The notes beneath the pieces were generated by a model, which worked only from the letters and a program-made list of their open reading frames with translations, was not told where the DNA came from and did not search any database. Positions 36,698 to 45,905 of a stretch of DNA of 64,000 bases are shown here, piece after piece. This DNA is from Pseudomonas veronii (GTDB taxonomy: Bacteria > Pseudomonadota > Gammaproteobacteria > Pseudomonadales > Pseudomonadaceae). The stretch is taken from assembly GCF_001439695.1 (NCBI RefSeq), contig NZ_JYLL01000025.1, forward strand, positions 26,722 to 90,721, written 5' to 3'. Positions within the stretch are counted from its first letter, which is position 1. Every line of letters begins with the position of its first letter. A program made the translations under genes and the position numbers.

Positions 36698-36877
36698 ATG
36701 TCCAAAGCCGCCTGGCTGTTTTTGTGCCTGACCGTCGTGACTGCCGTGCTGGGCATGTCTACCTCGTCCCAGGACGCTCGCACCGCCGCCCTCATCACCA
36801 GCGTCGTGTTCGGCAGCTTCCTGCTGTTGACGCTGATCGTCGGCCGCCGAATCAGATTCGACCCCGTGCTGCGCTGA
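36698..36877 (+). CDS. Small two-helix membrane protein, unknown
   Basis: This 59-residue product starts MSKAAWLFLCLTVVTAVLGM. The first helix is followed by a short polar loop (STSSQDARTA), a second helix (ALITSVVFGSFLLLTLIV) and a basic end (GRRIRFDPVLR). GAGGAA lies nine bases before the ATG. It lies 11 bases after the preceding small gene and is probably co-transcribed. It is shorter than the usual gene-calling threshold but has normal codon use and a good ribosome-binding site. Confidence 0.65.
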   Translation: MSKAAWLFLCLTVVTAVLGMSTSSQDARTAALITSVVFGSFLLLTLIVGRRIRFDPVLR

Positions 36878-36955
36878 TTTTCGCTCGCCCGCACACCTAC
36901 CTTATGTCGCCTCGCACTAGCAAATCGGCAAATTGCCACTAGTCTTAAAAACAAG

Positions 36956-36966
36956 GGCAAAAGGCC
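36956..36966 (+). promoter_or_regulatory. AmrZ-site-like sequence
   Basis: GGCAAAAGGCC resembles the reported AmrZ consensus GGCAAAACGCC. Together with the second site nearer amrZ it suggests autorepression, which is known for AmrZ. Confidence 0.35.
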
Positions 36967-37141
36967 ATATCACGATACGATATGCGCCCCAAACCCCTTG
37001 GTAGCAACGGCTTGCGGGACGATGAATTGTGACGATCGCTCGCAAAAAAGTTTTCCAACCAGTCCGCAAAAAAGCAAATCAGTACTGGCATAAAGCCTTT
37101 AGGCAGTTCAATATTTGTCACAGAATTGACGCCAAGGAACC

Positions 37142-37149
37142 GGCAAAAC
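37142..37149 (+). promoter_or_regulatory. AmrZ-site-like sequence
   Basis: GGCAAAAC, the core of the AmrZ consensus, lies 118 bases before the amrZ ATG. A short motif, so chance occurrence is possible. Confidence 0.35.
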
Positions 37150-37266
37150 TGAGGCATGATGCGGCCTCTTTGCAATTCAGGTTGAACTTTGGTCGTGAGC
37201 CTTGTCTTAACACTCATCTTGCGGCCAATTCCAATAACCGCTCCCCTGAACTAACCGGTTAAATAT

Positions 37267-37593
37267 ATGCGCCCATTGAAACAGGCAATTTATTCCAGCC
37301 GTACGGCTGACAAGTTCGTCGTACGTCTGCCAGACGGAATGCGGGAACGCATTGCCGAGGTGGCTCGCAATCATCACCGCAGCATGAACTCCGAAATCAT
37401 CGCGCGCCTGGAGCAGAGCCTCATTCAGGAAGGTGCGTTGGGCGAAGAGCTAAGCATGCGCCTGGACAGCCCTGAGCTGTCACTGCACGAACGCGAACTG
37501 CTGCAGCGTTTTCGTCAGCTCTCCCACCGCCAGCAAAATGCCCTTGTCTCGCTTATTGCGCACGACGTTGAGGCGGCCGCAGAAGCCGAATGA
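37267..37593 (+). CDS. amrZ: Ribbon-helix-helix regulator AmrZ
   Basis: AmrZ (AlgZ) controls alginate, motility, pili and c-di-GMP genes. The 108-residue protein matches P. aeruginosa AmrZ nearly throughout. The beta-strand and helices of the ribbon-helix-helix are in TADKFVVRLPDGMRERIAEVARNHHRSMNSEIIARL (seen here as KFVVRLPDGMRER and MNSEIIARLEQSL). The C-terminal tetramerisation domain is ELLQRFRQLSHRQQNALVSLI. The start gives the usual MRPLKQA. It is monocistronic, with a terminator after it. Confidence 0.96.
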   Translation: MRPLKQAIYSSRTADKFVVRLPDGMRERIAEVARNHHRSMNSEIIARLEQSLIQEGALGEELSMRLDSPELSLHERELLQRFRQLSHRQQNALVSLIAHDVEAAAEAE

Positions 37594-37610
37594 TCTGTTC
37601 CTGAAAGCCG

Positions 37611-37637
37611 AAGCCAGCCATGTGCTGGCTTTTTTTT
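37611..37637 (+). terminator. Intrinsic terminator of amrZ
   Basis: An 8-bp stem AAGCCAGC/GCTGGCTT with a 5-base loop is followed by eight T residues, 18 bases after the stop codon. Confidence 0.92.
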
Positions 37638-37695
37638 GCGCGCAATTCGGGAAGGCAGTACTGGGCGGGGGCTGGGTTGCCCCCGCCGCGAGGGG

Positions 37696-39138
37696 TCAGA
37701 GCAGGAAGATCGTCGCCAGGCCAAGGAAGATGAAGAAGCCGCCGCTGTCGGTCATGGCGGTAATCATCACACTGGCGCCCATGGCTGGGTCGCGCCCAAG
37801 GCGTGCCAGGGTCATGGGGATCAGCACCCCCATCAAGGCCGCCAACAGCAGGTTAAGGGTCATGGCGGCGGTCATGACCACCCCCAGCGACCAACTGCCG
37901 TACAGCAAGTAGGCCACGATCCCGATCACCCCGCCCCACACCACGCCATTGATCAGCGCCACCGCCAACTCCTTGCGCATCAGGCGCGAGGTGTTGCCGG
38001 TATTGACCTGGTCGAGCGCCATGGCGCGCACGATCATGGTAATGGTCTGGTTGCCGGAGTTACCGCCGATCCCGGCAACGATTGGCATCAACGCCGCCAG
38101 TGCCACCAGCTTTTCGATCGAACCTTCGAACAGCCCGATCACCCGCGAAGCGATGAACGCGGTGATCAGGTTTACGGCCAGCCACGCCCAGCGGTTACGC
38201 AGGGAGCGCCAGACCGAGGCAAAAATATCTTCCTCTTCACGCAGACCCGCCATGTTGAGGACTTCGGTTTCACTTTCTTCACGGATCAGGTCGACCATTT
38301 CATCGATGGTCAGACGGCCGATCAGCTTGCCGTTCTTGTCGACCACCGGGGCCGAGATCAAGTCGTAACGTTCGAAGGCCTGGGCGGCGTCGTAGGCGTC
38401 TTCATCCGGATGGAAACCCACCGGATCGCTGGCCATCACGTCCGCAACCTTCTTCTCCGGGTCGTTGACCAGCAGGCGCTTGATCGGCAGCACGCCCTTG
38501 AGAATGCCTTCGTAGTCGACCACGAACAGCTTGTCGGTGTGCCCTGGCAGCTCTTTCAGGCGGCGCAGGTAACGCAGTACCACTTCCAGGCTGACGTCTT
38601 CGCGGATGGTGACCATCTCGAAGTCCATCAGGGCACCGACCTGATCCTCGTCATAGGACAGCGCGGAGCGCACGCGCTCACGCTGCTGGCTGTCGAGGGC
38701 TTCCATCAGCTCATGGACAACATCACGGGGCAGCTCGGGGGCCAGGTCGGCCAGTTCGTCGGCGTCCATCTCCCGGGCCGCGGCCAGAAGCTCGTGATCA
38801 TCCATGTCGGCGATCAGGGTTTCACGGACGGAGTCGGATACTTCGAGCAGGATGTCGCCGTCGCGGTCGGCCTTGACCAACTGCCAAAGGGTCAGTCGAT
38901 CATCCAGCGGCAAGGCTTCAAGGATATAAGCGACGTCGGCGGAGTGCAGATCATCGAGCTTGCGTTGCAACTCGACGAGGTTTTGCCGATGAACCAGGTT
39001 TTCGACGCGGTCGTGGTGCGGACCTTCCTGGCGGTGCGTGAGCTCTTCGACCACGCGCTGGCGCTGCAGCAGCTCAATGACTTGAGCCAGGCGATCCTGC
39101 AGGCTTTCTTGTGTTTTCTTTACTTCTACTTCGGTCAT
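37696..39138 (-). CDS. mgtE: Magnesium transporter MgtE
   Basis: MgtE is a magnesium-gated channel of the inner membrane. The 480-residue protein has the expected order: an N-terminal helical domain, two CBS domains (residues about 140-260, with FVVDYEGILKGVLPIKRL and PVVDKNGKLIGRLTIDEMV) and five membrane helices. The pore segment MPIVAGIGGNSGNQT holds the conserved PxxxGxGGNxGxQ pattern. ATG 39138 (MTEVEVKK) is used; the frame extends ten codons more. It is probably monocistronic and converges with amrZ. Confidence 0.95.
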   Translation of the reverse strand: MTEVEVKKTQESLQDRLAQVIELLQRQRVVEELTHRQEGPHHDRVENLVHRQNLVELQRKLDDLHSADVAYILEALPLDDRLTLWQLVKADRDGDILLEVSDSVRETLIADMDDHELLAAAREMDADELADLAPELPRDVVHELMEALDSQQRERVRSALSYDEDQVGALMDFEMVTIREDVSLEVVLRYLRRLKELPGHTDKLFVVDYEGILKGVLPIKRLLVNDPEKKVADVMASDPVGFHPDEDAYDAAQAFERYDLISAPVVDKNGKLIGRLTIDEMVDLIREESETEVLNMAGLREEEDIFASVWRSLRNRWAWLAVNLITAFIASRVIGLFEGSIEKLVALAALMPIVAGIGGNSGNQTITMIVRAMALDQVNTGNTSRLMRKELAVALINGVVWGGVIGIVAYLLYGSWSLGVVMTAAMTLNLLLAALMGVLIPMTLARLGRDPAMGASVMITAMTDSGGFFIFLGLATIFLL

Positions 39139-39474
39139 AGGCGAACTCCACTCCCAGCAGCGGGGCACGCCGGAAGGATCAATCAGTCAATTCATGATTG
39201 GTAAAACGGGGTACTGAGTAACTACTGGGTAAGTCCATGGAGGTGTTCCACAAGCCCCGGCGGGGCTGACGGGCGCAATGATACACCGCCCGCCGCTTTT
39301 AACGTCAAAAAACTGGTAAGAACAAGCGCTTGCGAGCCAAAGCTGAGAATTGGCCGCATCTATGAATTGCGACGCTGCCACGCGAATGGAAAACACATGG
39401 CGCGAGAAGAAAAGGTTTAATCCTACAAACCCCAGACGGCAAAAAGCCCGCACTAGGCGGGCTTTTTGTTTGTA
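39139..39474. other. Gap mgtE to tRNA-Arg
   Basis: This 336-base gap has no gene seen. It contains the mgtE leader and, at the far end, the terminator of the tRNA-Arg pair. Confidence 0.55.
39441..39468 (-). terminator. Intrinsic terminator of tRNA-Arg(ACG) genes
   Basis: The stem AAAAAGCCCGC and its complement flank a 5-base loop; A- and T-runs lie on both sides. It is 7 bases downstream of the first tRNA-Arg gene in the minus direction. Confidence 0.9.
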
Positions 39475-39551
39475 TGGTGCACTCGACAGGATTCGAACCT
39501 GTGACCGCTCGGTTCGTAGCCGAGTACTCTATCCAGCTGAGCTACGAGTGC
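39475..39551 (-). tRNA. tRNA-Arg (anticodon ACG)
   Basis: This 77-nt cloverleaf with encoded CCA has acceptor GCACTCG/CGAGTGC. The anticodon loop CTACGAA in a CTCGG/CCGAG stem gives ACG (inosine-modified, reading CGU/CGC/CGA). It is identical to the copy 73 bases upstream. Confidence 0.96.
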
Positions 39552-39623
39552 AGATTGTGTTTTTAGACCAGATCACAACTGGTTGTAACCGAATCACCTG
39601 CATTGCTGCAACTGACTCTTAAA

Positions 39624-39700
39624 TGGTGCACTCGACAGGATTCGAACCTGTGACCGCTCGGTTCGTAGCCGAGTACTCTATCCAGCTGAGCTACGAGTGC
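39624..39700 (-). tRNA. tRNA-Arg (anticodon ACG), second copy
   Basis: Every base of the 77-nt gene matches the copy at 39475-39551; the spacer between the two is 72 bases and has no similarity to the genes. Tandem copies raise dosage of the most used Arg tRNA. Confidence 0.96.
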
Positions 39701-39808
39701 ATTTGTTGCCGCGCATTATAGGCCGTTCAATCTCTATGTAAAGCGATTTTTTCGATTAATTTCAACAACTTATCGATAAATCCAGATTGCAACGTACTAA
39801 GCAAATAA

Positions 39809-39899
39809 TGGCGGAGAACGGGGGATTCGAACCCCCGACACCCTTTTGAGGTGTACTCCCTTAGCAGGGGAGCGCCTTCGGCCACTCGGCCAGCTCTCC
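39809..39899 (-). tRNA. tRNA-Ser (anticodon GCT)
   Basis: This 91-nt class II tRNA has a long variable arm and encoded CCA. The acceptor stem GGAGAGC pairs with GTTCTCC (one G-T). The anticodon loop CTGCTAA in a CTCCC/GGGAG stem gives GCU, reading AGC/AGU. It lies 62 bases from rsmA in the direction of transcription, a conserved arrangement in pseudomonads. Confidence 0.96.
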
Positions 39900-39961
39900 G
39901 CAACACGGGGCGTATATTAACCACGTTCATCCCCGTTTGCAAACATAAAAAACGATAAAAA

Positions 39962-40150
39962 TTAAAGGCTTGGTTCTTCGTCCTTCTCTTTCTTGATCCG
40001 CAGATAGATTTCCTCGCGGTGGACCGCTACCTCTTTCGGAGCATTTACCCCAATACGCACTTGATTGCCTTTGACGCCGAGCACGGTCACGGTGATTTCT
40101 CCATCACCAATAATCAGGCTTTCTGCGCAACGACGAGTCAGAATCAACAT
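39962..40150 (-). CDS. rsmA: Carbon storage regulator RsmA/CsrA
   Basis: This 62-residue RNA-binding repressor recognises GGA motifs in mRNA leaders and is antagonised by RsmY/Z-type RNAs. Sequence from MLILTRRCAESLIIGD through VHREEIYLRIKKEK is the classic CsrA fold, with the RNA-contact Arg44 region (EVAVHREEIYLRI). ATG 40150 is preceded by AAAGG; an earlier start six codons upstream is not conserved. It lies between lysC and tRNA-Ser, the standard neighbourhood for rsmA in this genus. Confidence 0.96.
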   Translation of the reverse strand: MLILTRRCAESLIIGDGEITVTVLGVKGNQVRIGVNAPKEVAVHREEIYLRIKKEKDEEPSL

Positions 40151-40279
40151 ACCTTTCACCTCACGCACTTCAGTTCAGGAACAACAGTCTGCAAAAAAAG
40201 GCCTTCGACCTACGGCTCAGCGGCCATAGCCCTACCAGCTAAGTATTGTCGAGCCCACGCAAAACAACATGCGCCCTAC

Positions 40280-40309
40280 AAAAAAATGAAAGGCGCGGTA
40301 AACCGCGCC
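40280..40309 (-). terminator. Intrinsic terminator of lysC
   Basis: On the minus strand the stem GGCGCGGT/ACCGCGCC is followed by TTTCATTTTTTT, 15 bases after the lysC stop. Confidence 0.88.
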
Positions 40310-40323
40310 TTCCTGGCCTTGCA

Positions 40324-41565
40324 TCACTCGCCCTGTCGGGCCGGAGCGTCCAGCTCAAAAGCGGTATGCAGTGCGCGTACAGCCAGTTCCAGGTACTTCT
40401 CTTCGATCACCACCGAGACTTTGATTTCCGAGGTGGAGATCATCTGGATGTTGATGCTTTCCTTGGCCAGGGCCTCGAACATGCGGCTGGCAACGCCGGC
40501 ATGGGAACGCATGCCCACACCTACGATCGATACCTTGGCGATCTTGGTATCGCCGACCACTTCACGCGCGCCAATCCCGCTCGCAGTGTTCTGCAGGATA
40601 CGCTCGGCCGCTTCGTACTCGTTGCGGTGAACGGTGAAGGTGAAATCAGTGGTGTTATCGTGCGAAACGTTCTGCACGATCATGTCGACTTCAATGTTCG
40701 CGCCACTGATCGGGCCGAGGATCTTGAATGCCACGCCCGGGGTGTCTGGCACGCCACGGATCGTCAGCTTGGCTTCATCGCGGTTGAAAGCGATGCCGGA
40801 AATGATCGGCTGTTCCATGGATTCCTCTTCATCAATAGTAATGAGGGTACCCGGACCCTCTTTGAAGCTGTGCAATACGCGCAGCGGAACGTTGTACTTA
40901 CCGGCGAATTCCACCGCGCGGATCTGCAACACCTTGGAACCGAGGCTGGCCATTTCCAGCATCTCTTCGAAGGTGATCTTGTCCAGGCGCTGAGCCACGG
41001 ACACCACGCGCGGATCGGTGGTGTAGACGCCATCCACATCGGTGTAGATCTGGCATTCGTCAGCCTTGAGCGCGGCCGCCAGGGCCACACCGGTGGTGTC
41101 CGAACCGCCACGCCCGAGGGTGGTGATATTGCCGTGCTCGTCGACGCCCTGGAAACCGGCGACGACTACCACACGACCGGCCTTCAGATCAGCGCGAATC
41201 TTCTGATCATCGATCTGCAGGATGCGCGCCTTGGTGTGCGCGCTGTCGGTGAGGATACGCACCTGACTGCCAGTGTAGGACACGGCCGGCACACCGCGCT
41301 TGTTCAGCGCCATGGCCAGCAGGCCAATGGTCACCTGCTCGCCGGTGGACACGATCACATCCAGCTCACGCGGCAGCGGTTGTTGATCGCCGCTGATAGC
41401 CTTGGCCAGTTCGATCAGGCGATTGGTTTCGCCGCTCATGGCCGACAGCACCACGACGAGGTCGTCGCCGGCATCGCGGAATTTCTTAACCTTGTCGGCG
41501 ACCTGCTCGATTCTTTCGACAGAGCCGACCGAGGTGCCTCCAAATTTCTGTACGATCAAAGCCAT
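40324..41565 (-). CDS. lysC: Aspartokinase
   Basis: LysC phosphorylates aspartate, the first step to lysine, threonine and methionine. The 413-residue protein has KFGGTSVGS at 7-15, the kinase block GRGGSDTTGVALAAAL and two C-terminal ACT domains (from about 265) for amino-acid feedback. Its length fits the pseudomonad aspartokinase that uses concerted lysine/threonine inhibition. It follows alaS by 97 bases on the same strand; the gap contains a 7-bp inverted repeat without a T-run, so read-through from alaS is possible. Confidence 0.95.
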   Translation of the reverse strand: MALIVQKFGGTSVGSVERIEQVADKVKKFRDAGDDLVVVLSAMSGETNRLIELAKAISGDQQPLPRELDVIVSTGEQVTIGLLAMALNKRGVPAVSYTGSQVRILTDSAHTKARILQIDDQKIRADLKAGRVVVVAGFQGVDEHGNITTLGRGGSDTTGVALAAALKADECQIYTDVDGVYTTDPRVVSVAQRLDKITFEEMLEMASLGSKVLQIRAVEFAGKYNVPLRVLHSFKEGPGTLITIDEEESMEQPIISGIAFNRDEAKLTIRGVPDTPGVAFKILGPISGANIEVDMIVQNVSHDNTTDFTFTVHRNEYEAAERILQNTASGIGAREVVGDTKIAKVSIVGVGMRSHAGVASRMFEALAKESINIQMISTSEIKVSVVIEEKYLELAVRALHTAFELDAPARQGE

Positions 41566-41662
41566 TTCTAAGCCGCCTCAGCCCGTAAAGGGGCGCCCAA
41601 TAAACCAATCTTCCAGCAACCGAGCGAGCCCGCGACTAGACCACGGGCTCATTCACAGCGCC

Positions 41663-44281
41663 TTAAATGCCAGCCTCGACAAACGGCACGGTCAGGGCCA
41701 GGGCCGCGTCCAGGGCACCGGCGTCTACACCACCGCCTTGTGCCATGTCCGGACGACCACCGCCCTTCCCGCCCACTGCCGCAGCGGCTTGTTTCATCAA
41801 ATCACCGGCTTTGAGTTGGCCAGTCAGGTCTTTGGTTACACCGGCAACCAGAACGACCTTATCCTCATGGACACTGCCGAGCAGGATCACTGCGCGGCCG
41901 AGCTTGTTCTTCAACTGATCGACCAAGGCCAACAACGCCTTGCCGTCCTGGCCGTCCAGGCGCGCCGCCAGGACGTTCACGCCCTTGACGTCCTGGGCGG
42001 AAGCCGACAGATCGTCGCCTGCCGCGCTGGCCGCCTTGGCCTGCAACTGTTCCAGCTGTTTCTCCAGGGCGCGGTTGCGCTCCAGCACGGCGGACAGTTT
42101 GTCGATCAGATTGTCACGGCTGCCCTTGACCAGGCTGGCCGCTTCCTTGAGTTGTTCTTCACCCGCATTGAGGTAGGCCAGGGCCGCAGCACCGGTTACC
42201 GCTTCAATACGACGCACACCGGACGCCACACCGCCTTCGCTGATGATTTTCAGCAGGCCGATGTCGCCGGTACGGTTGGCGTGGATCCCACCGCACAGTT
42301 CCACCGAGAAGTTGCCGCCCATGCTCAGGACGCGCACGTTGTCGCCGTACTTCTCGCCGAACAGCGCCATGGCGCCCTTGGCCTTGGCGGTCTCGATGTC
42401 GGTTTCCTCGGTTTCCACCGCGGTGTTCTTGCGCACCTGGGCGTTGACGATATCTTCCAGGGCCTTGATCTGCGCAGGCTTGATCGCTTCGAAGTGGCTG
42501 AAGTCGAAACGCAGGCGCTGGCTGTCGACCAACGAACCCTTCTGCTGGACGTGCTCGCCCAACACCTGGCGCAGTGCCGCGTGCAGCAAGTGGGTGGCCG
42601 AGTGGTTCAGCGCAGTGGCGTGGCGCACGTCGGCGTCCACCTGGGCGTCCACCGGCGAACCGACGATCAGGCTGCCCGACGCCAATACGCCGTGGTGCAG
42701 GAACGCGCCGCCGGTCTTGGTGGTATCACGCACATCGAAACGACCGGAAGACGCCTTGAGGAAACCGCAGTCGCCGATCTGGCCACCGGATTCGGCATAG
42801 AACGGCGTCCGGTCCAGGACCACCACGCCGTCATCGCCTTCATTCAGGACGTCGACCGACTGGCCGTCTTTATACAGCGCGATCACTTTGGCCGAACCGT
42901 GGGTGGCCGTATAGCCGGTGAACTCGGTGGCCACGTCAACCTTGACCAGGCTGTTGTAGTCCATGCCGAAGGAACTGGCGGAACGGGCGCGCACGCGCTG
43001 GGCTTCCATCTCGCGTTCGAAACCTTCCTCGTCGAGGGTCAGGTTGCGCTCACGGGCGATGTCGCCGGTCAGGTCCATCGGGAAACCGTAGGTGTCGTAG
43101 AGTTTGAACACCACATCGCCCGGCACCACGCTGCCCTGCAGGCCGGCGAGGTCTTGCTCGAGGATTTTCAGGCCCTGTTCCAGGGTCTTGGCGAACTGCT
43201 CTTCTTCGGCCTTGAGCACGCGCTCGATGTGCGCCTGGTTCTGGGTGAGTTCCGGGAAGGCTGCGCCCATCTCGGCGACCAGCGCCGCGACGATCTGGTA
43301 GAAGAAGCTGCCGTTGGCGCCCAGCTTGTTACCGTGGCGGCAGGCGCGACGGATGATACGGCGCAGCACGTAGCCGCGGCCTTCATTGGACGGCAGCACG
43401 CCGTCGGCAATCAGGAAACCGCAGGAACGGATGTGGTCAGCCACCACTTTGAGCGATGCCTGGTCTTCATTGGCACAACCGATGGCCTTGGCCGCAGCGG
43501 CCAGCAGGCTCTGGAACAGGTCGATCTCGTAGTTGGAGTGAACGTGCTGCATCACCGCACTGATCCGCTCCAGGCCCATGCCGGTATCCACCGACGGTGC
43601 CGGCAGCGGGTGCAACACGCCATCGGCGGTGCGGTTGAACTGCATGAACACGTTGTTCCAGATCTCGATGTAACGGTCGCCGTCTTCTTCCGGCGAACCC
43701 GGTGGGCCGCCCCAGATATCGGCGCCGTGATCGTAGAAAATCTCGGTGCATGGGCCGCACGGGCCGGTGTCGCCCATGGTCCAGAAGTTGTCGGAGGCGT
43801 AAGGCGCGCCCTTGTTGTCGCCGATACGCACCATGCGCTCAGGCGGCACGCCGACTTGCTGGGTCCAGATGTCGTAGGCTTCGTCATCGCTGGCGTAGAC
43901 GGTGACCCAGAGCTTTTCCTTCGGCAGTTTCAGCACGCCAGTGAGGAAGGTCCAGGCGAAGTTGATCGCGTCTTTCTTGAAATAGTCGCCAAAGCTGAAG
44001 TTGCCGAGCATTTCGAAAAACGTGTGGTGACGGGCGGTGTAGCCGACGTTTTCCAGGTCGTTGTGCTTGCCACCGGCGCGCACGCATTTCTGGCTGCTGA
44101 CCGCGCGGGTATAGGCGCGCTTTTCCTGGCCCAGGAAGCAGTCCTTGAACTGGTTCATCCCCGCGTTGGTGAACAGCAGGGTGGGGTCATTGCCTGGGAT
44201 CAAGGAGCTGGAGGCGACACGGGTGTGGCCTTGCTCTTCGAAGAAGCGAAGGAAGGCTTCACGGATTTCTGCGCTTTTCAT
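41663..44281 (-). CDS. alaS: Alanyl-tRNA synthetase
   Basis: AlaRS charges tRNA-Ala and edits mischarged Ser/Gly. The 872-residue protein has the class II motifs at its N-terminus (RVASSSLIPGNDPTLLFTNAGMNQFKD region), the tRNA-recognition domain, the editing-domain zinc motif HSATHLLHAALRQVLG with a later CGGIH, and a C-terminal DHHA1 domain (KGGGRPDMAQGGG). ATG 44281 (MKSAEIREAF) is the standard start; the frame continues 22 codons more. A perfect inverted repeat lies over the presumed promoter, recalling the palindromic operator of E. coli alaS. Confidence 0.96.
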   Translation of the reverse strand: MKSAEIREAFLRFFEEQGHTRVASSSLIPGNDPTLLFTNAGMNQFKDCFLGQEKRAYTRAVSSQKCVRAGGKHNDLENVGYTARHHTFFEMLGNFSFGDYFKKDAINFAWTFLTGVLKLPKEKLWVTVYASDDEAYDIWTQQVGVPPERMVRIGDNKGAPYASDNFWTMGDTGPCGPCTEIFYDHGADIWGGPPGSPEEDGDRYIEIWNNVFMQFNRTADGVLHPLPAPSVDTGMGLERISAVMQHVHSNYEIDLFQSLLAAAAKAIGCANEDQASLKVVADHIRSCGFLIADGVLPSNEGRGYVLRRIIRRACRHGNKLGANGSFFYQIVAALVAEMGAAFPELTQNQAHIERVLKAEEEQFAKTLEQGLKILEQDLAGLQGSVVPGDVVFKLYDTYGFPMDLTGDIARERNLTLDEEGFEREMEAQRVRARSASSFGMDYNSLVKVDVATEFTGYTATHGSAKVIALYKDGQSVDVLNEGDDGVVVLDRTPFYAESGGQIGDCGFLKASSGRFDVRDTTKTGGAFLHHGVLASGSLIVGSPVDAQVDADVRHATALNHSATHLLHAALRQVLGEHVQQKGSLVDSQRLRFDFSHFEAIKPAQIKALEDIVNAQVRKNTAVETEETDIETAKAKGAMALFGEKYGDNVRVLSMGGNFSVELCGGIHANRTGDIGLLKIISEGGVASGVRRIEAVTGAAALAYLNAGEEQLKEAASLVKGSRDNLIDKLSAVLERNRALEKQLEQLQAKAASAAGDDLSASAQDVKGVNVLAARLDGQDGKALLALVDQLKNKLGRAVILLGSVHEDKVVLVAGVTKDLTGQLKAGDLMKQAAAAVGGKGGGRPDMAQGGGVDAGALDAALALTVPFVEAGI

Positions 44282-44341
44282 TAGGTTCTTCCACGGAGTC
44301 TGAGGCCAAAGGCCAGTGCGCAACATCATCAGACGGAGCGA

Positions 44342-44375
44342 CGGCAAAGGGCCGCATTATATCGGCCCTTTGCCG
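44342..44375 (-). promoter_or_regulatory. Perfect palindrome enclosing the presumed alaS -10 box
   Basis: Two 13-base arms (CGGCAAAGGGCCG and its exact complement) flank an 8-base centre. On the minus strand that centre reads ATATAATG, containing a perfect TATAAT, 61-80 bases upstream of the alaS ATG. E. coli AlaRS represses its own gene by binding a palindrome around the transcription start; a similar role here is inferred. Confidence 0.55.
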
Positions 44376-44427
44376 GTGGTACAGCGTGTTTATGTGATAG
44401 AAACAGTCAATTAGACAGTCTGCACGG

Positions 44428-45432
<1,005 letters not shown>

Positions 45433-45603
45433 CAAACTGGCCTCTGATGGGTTGGGCGTTCTTTCGTACTGACGATTACTGCGGGTAAAGCCACGGAATA
45501 TCAAGCCCTATGCTGCGTCAATCGAATATCAATCAAACAAACCGATATAGGCTATCGATACGGCAATCGTGCAGTTTCTGAAAAACCATGTTAAAAACTC
45601 TCC

Positions 45604-45623
45604 GCCGCCAGGGTTCTGGCGGC
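45604..45623. other. Hairpin directly before the FMN riboswitch
   Basis: GCCGCCAG, a GGTT loop and the exact 8-bp complement form a stem two bases ahead of riboswitch helix P1. No T-run follows. The role is unknown; it may insulate the aptamer fold. The rest of the ltaE-ribH gap holds the promoters of both genes and the riboswitch. Confidence 0.5.
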
Positions 45624-45625
45624 AA

Positions 45626-45789
45626 CGTTCTCAGGGCGGGGTGCAATTCCCCACCGGCGGTAATTGCGCGCAATGTGCATAGCCCGCGAGCGCTTGGCGC
45701 CTCGAACTGCTCCGGCAGGACGGCGACAAGGTCAGCAGACCCGGTGTGATCCCGGGGCCGACGGTCATAGTCCGGATGAAGAGAGAACG
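45626..45789 (+). promoter_or_regulatory. FMN riboswitch (RFN element)
   Basis: The classic RFN core is present: CTCAGGGCGGGGTGCAATTC with CCCACCGGCGGT, a variable arm, AGCCCGCGAGCG, the segment GGTCAGCAGACCCGGTG, and CCGACGGTCATAGTCCGGATG. A 7-bp closing stem (CGTTCTC/GAGAACG) defines the ends. It lies upstream of a lumazine synthase, so FMN would repress riboflavin synthesis. Confidence 0.96.
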
Positions 45790-45875
45790 GGATTGGCGCA
45801 AAAGGGCCGCGCGCTGAGTTCATGCCTGCATGACCCAGCTGTTCGTACCCTTAAATCCCATTCGATTCATAACGC

Positions 45876-45896
45876 CCTGTTTTTTTCTTAAACAGG
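45876..45896 (+). promoter_or_regulatory. Possible ribosome-binding-site sequestering hairpin
   Basis: CCTGTTT pairs with AAACAGG around a 7-base loop. The second arm overlaps the first half of the ribH Shine-Dalgarno AGGAG (45894-45898). It could be the expression platform of the riboswitch, acting on translation; no terminator stem is seen between aptamer and gene. Confidence 0.45.
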
Positions 45897-45905
45897 AGTC
45901 AGAAC

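Larger units (their letters stand above)
36878..37266. other. amrZ upstream region
   Basis: This 389-base region, AT-richer than its surroundings, has no convincing gene. It holds two sequences resembling AmrZ sites (annotated separately) and a GAACTT at 37184 with TCTTA 15 bases later, which resembles an AlgU (sigma-22) promoter but with one base too few in the spacer. Confidence 0.5.

Noticed and set aside
41626..41650. Inverted repeat GAGCCCG/CGGGCTC between alaS and lysC as a terminator
   Set aside because: The stem is only 7 bp with an 11-base loop and has no following T-run.
41402..44284. 960-codon open frame on the plus strand over alaS
   Set aside because: Antisense to alaS, with the same mirror-frame composition and no start signal.
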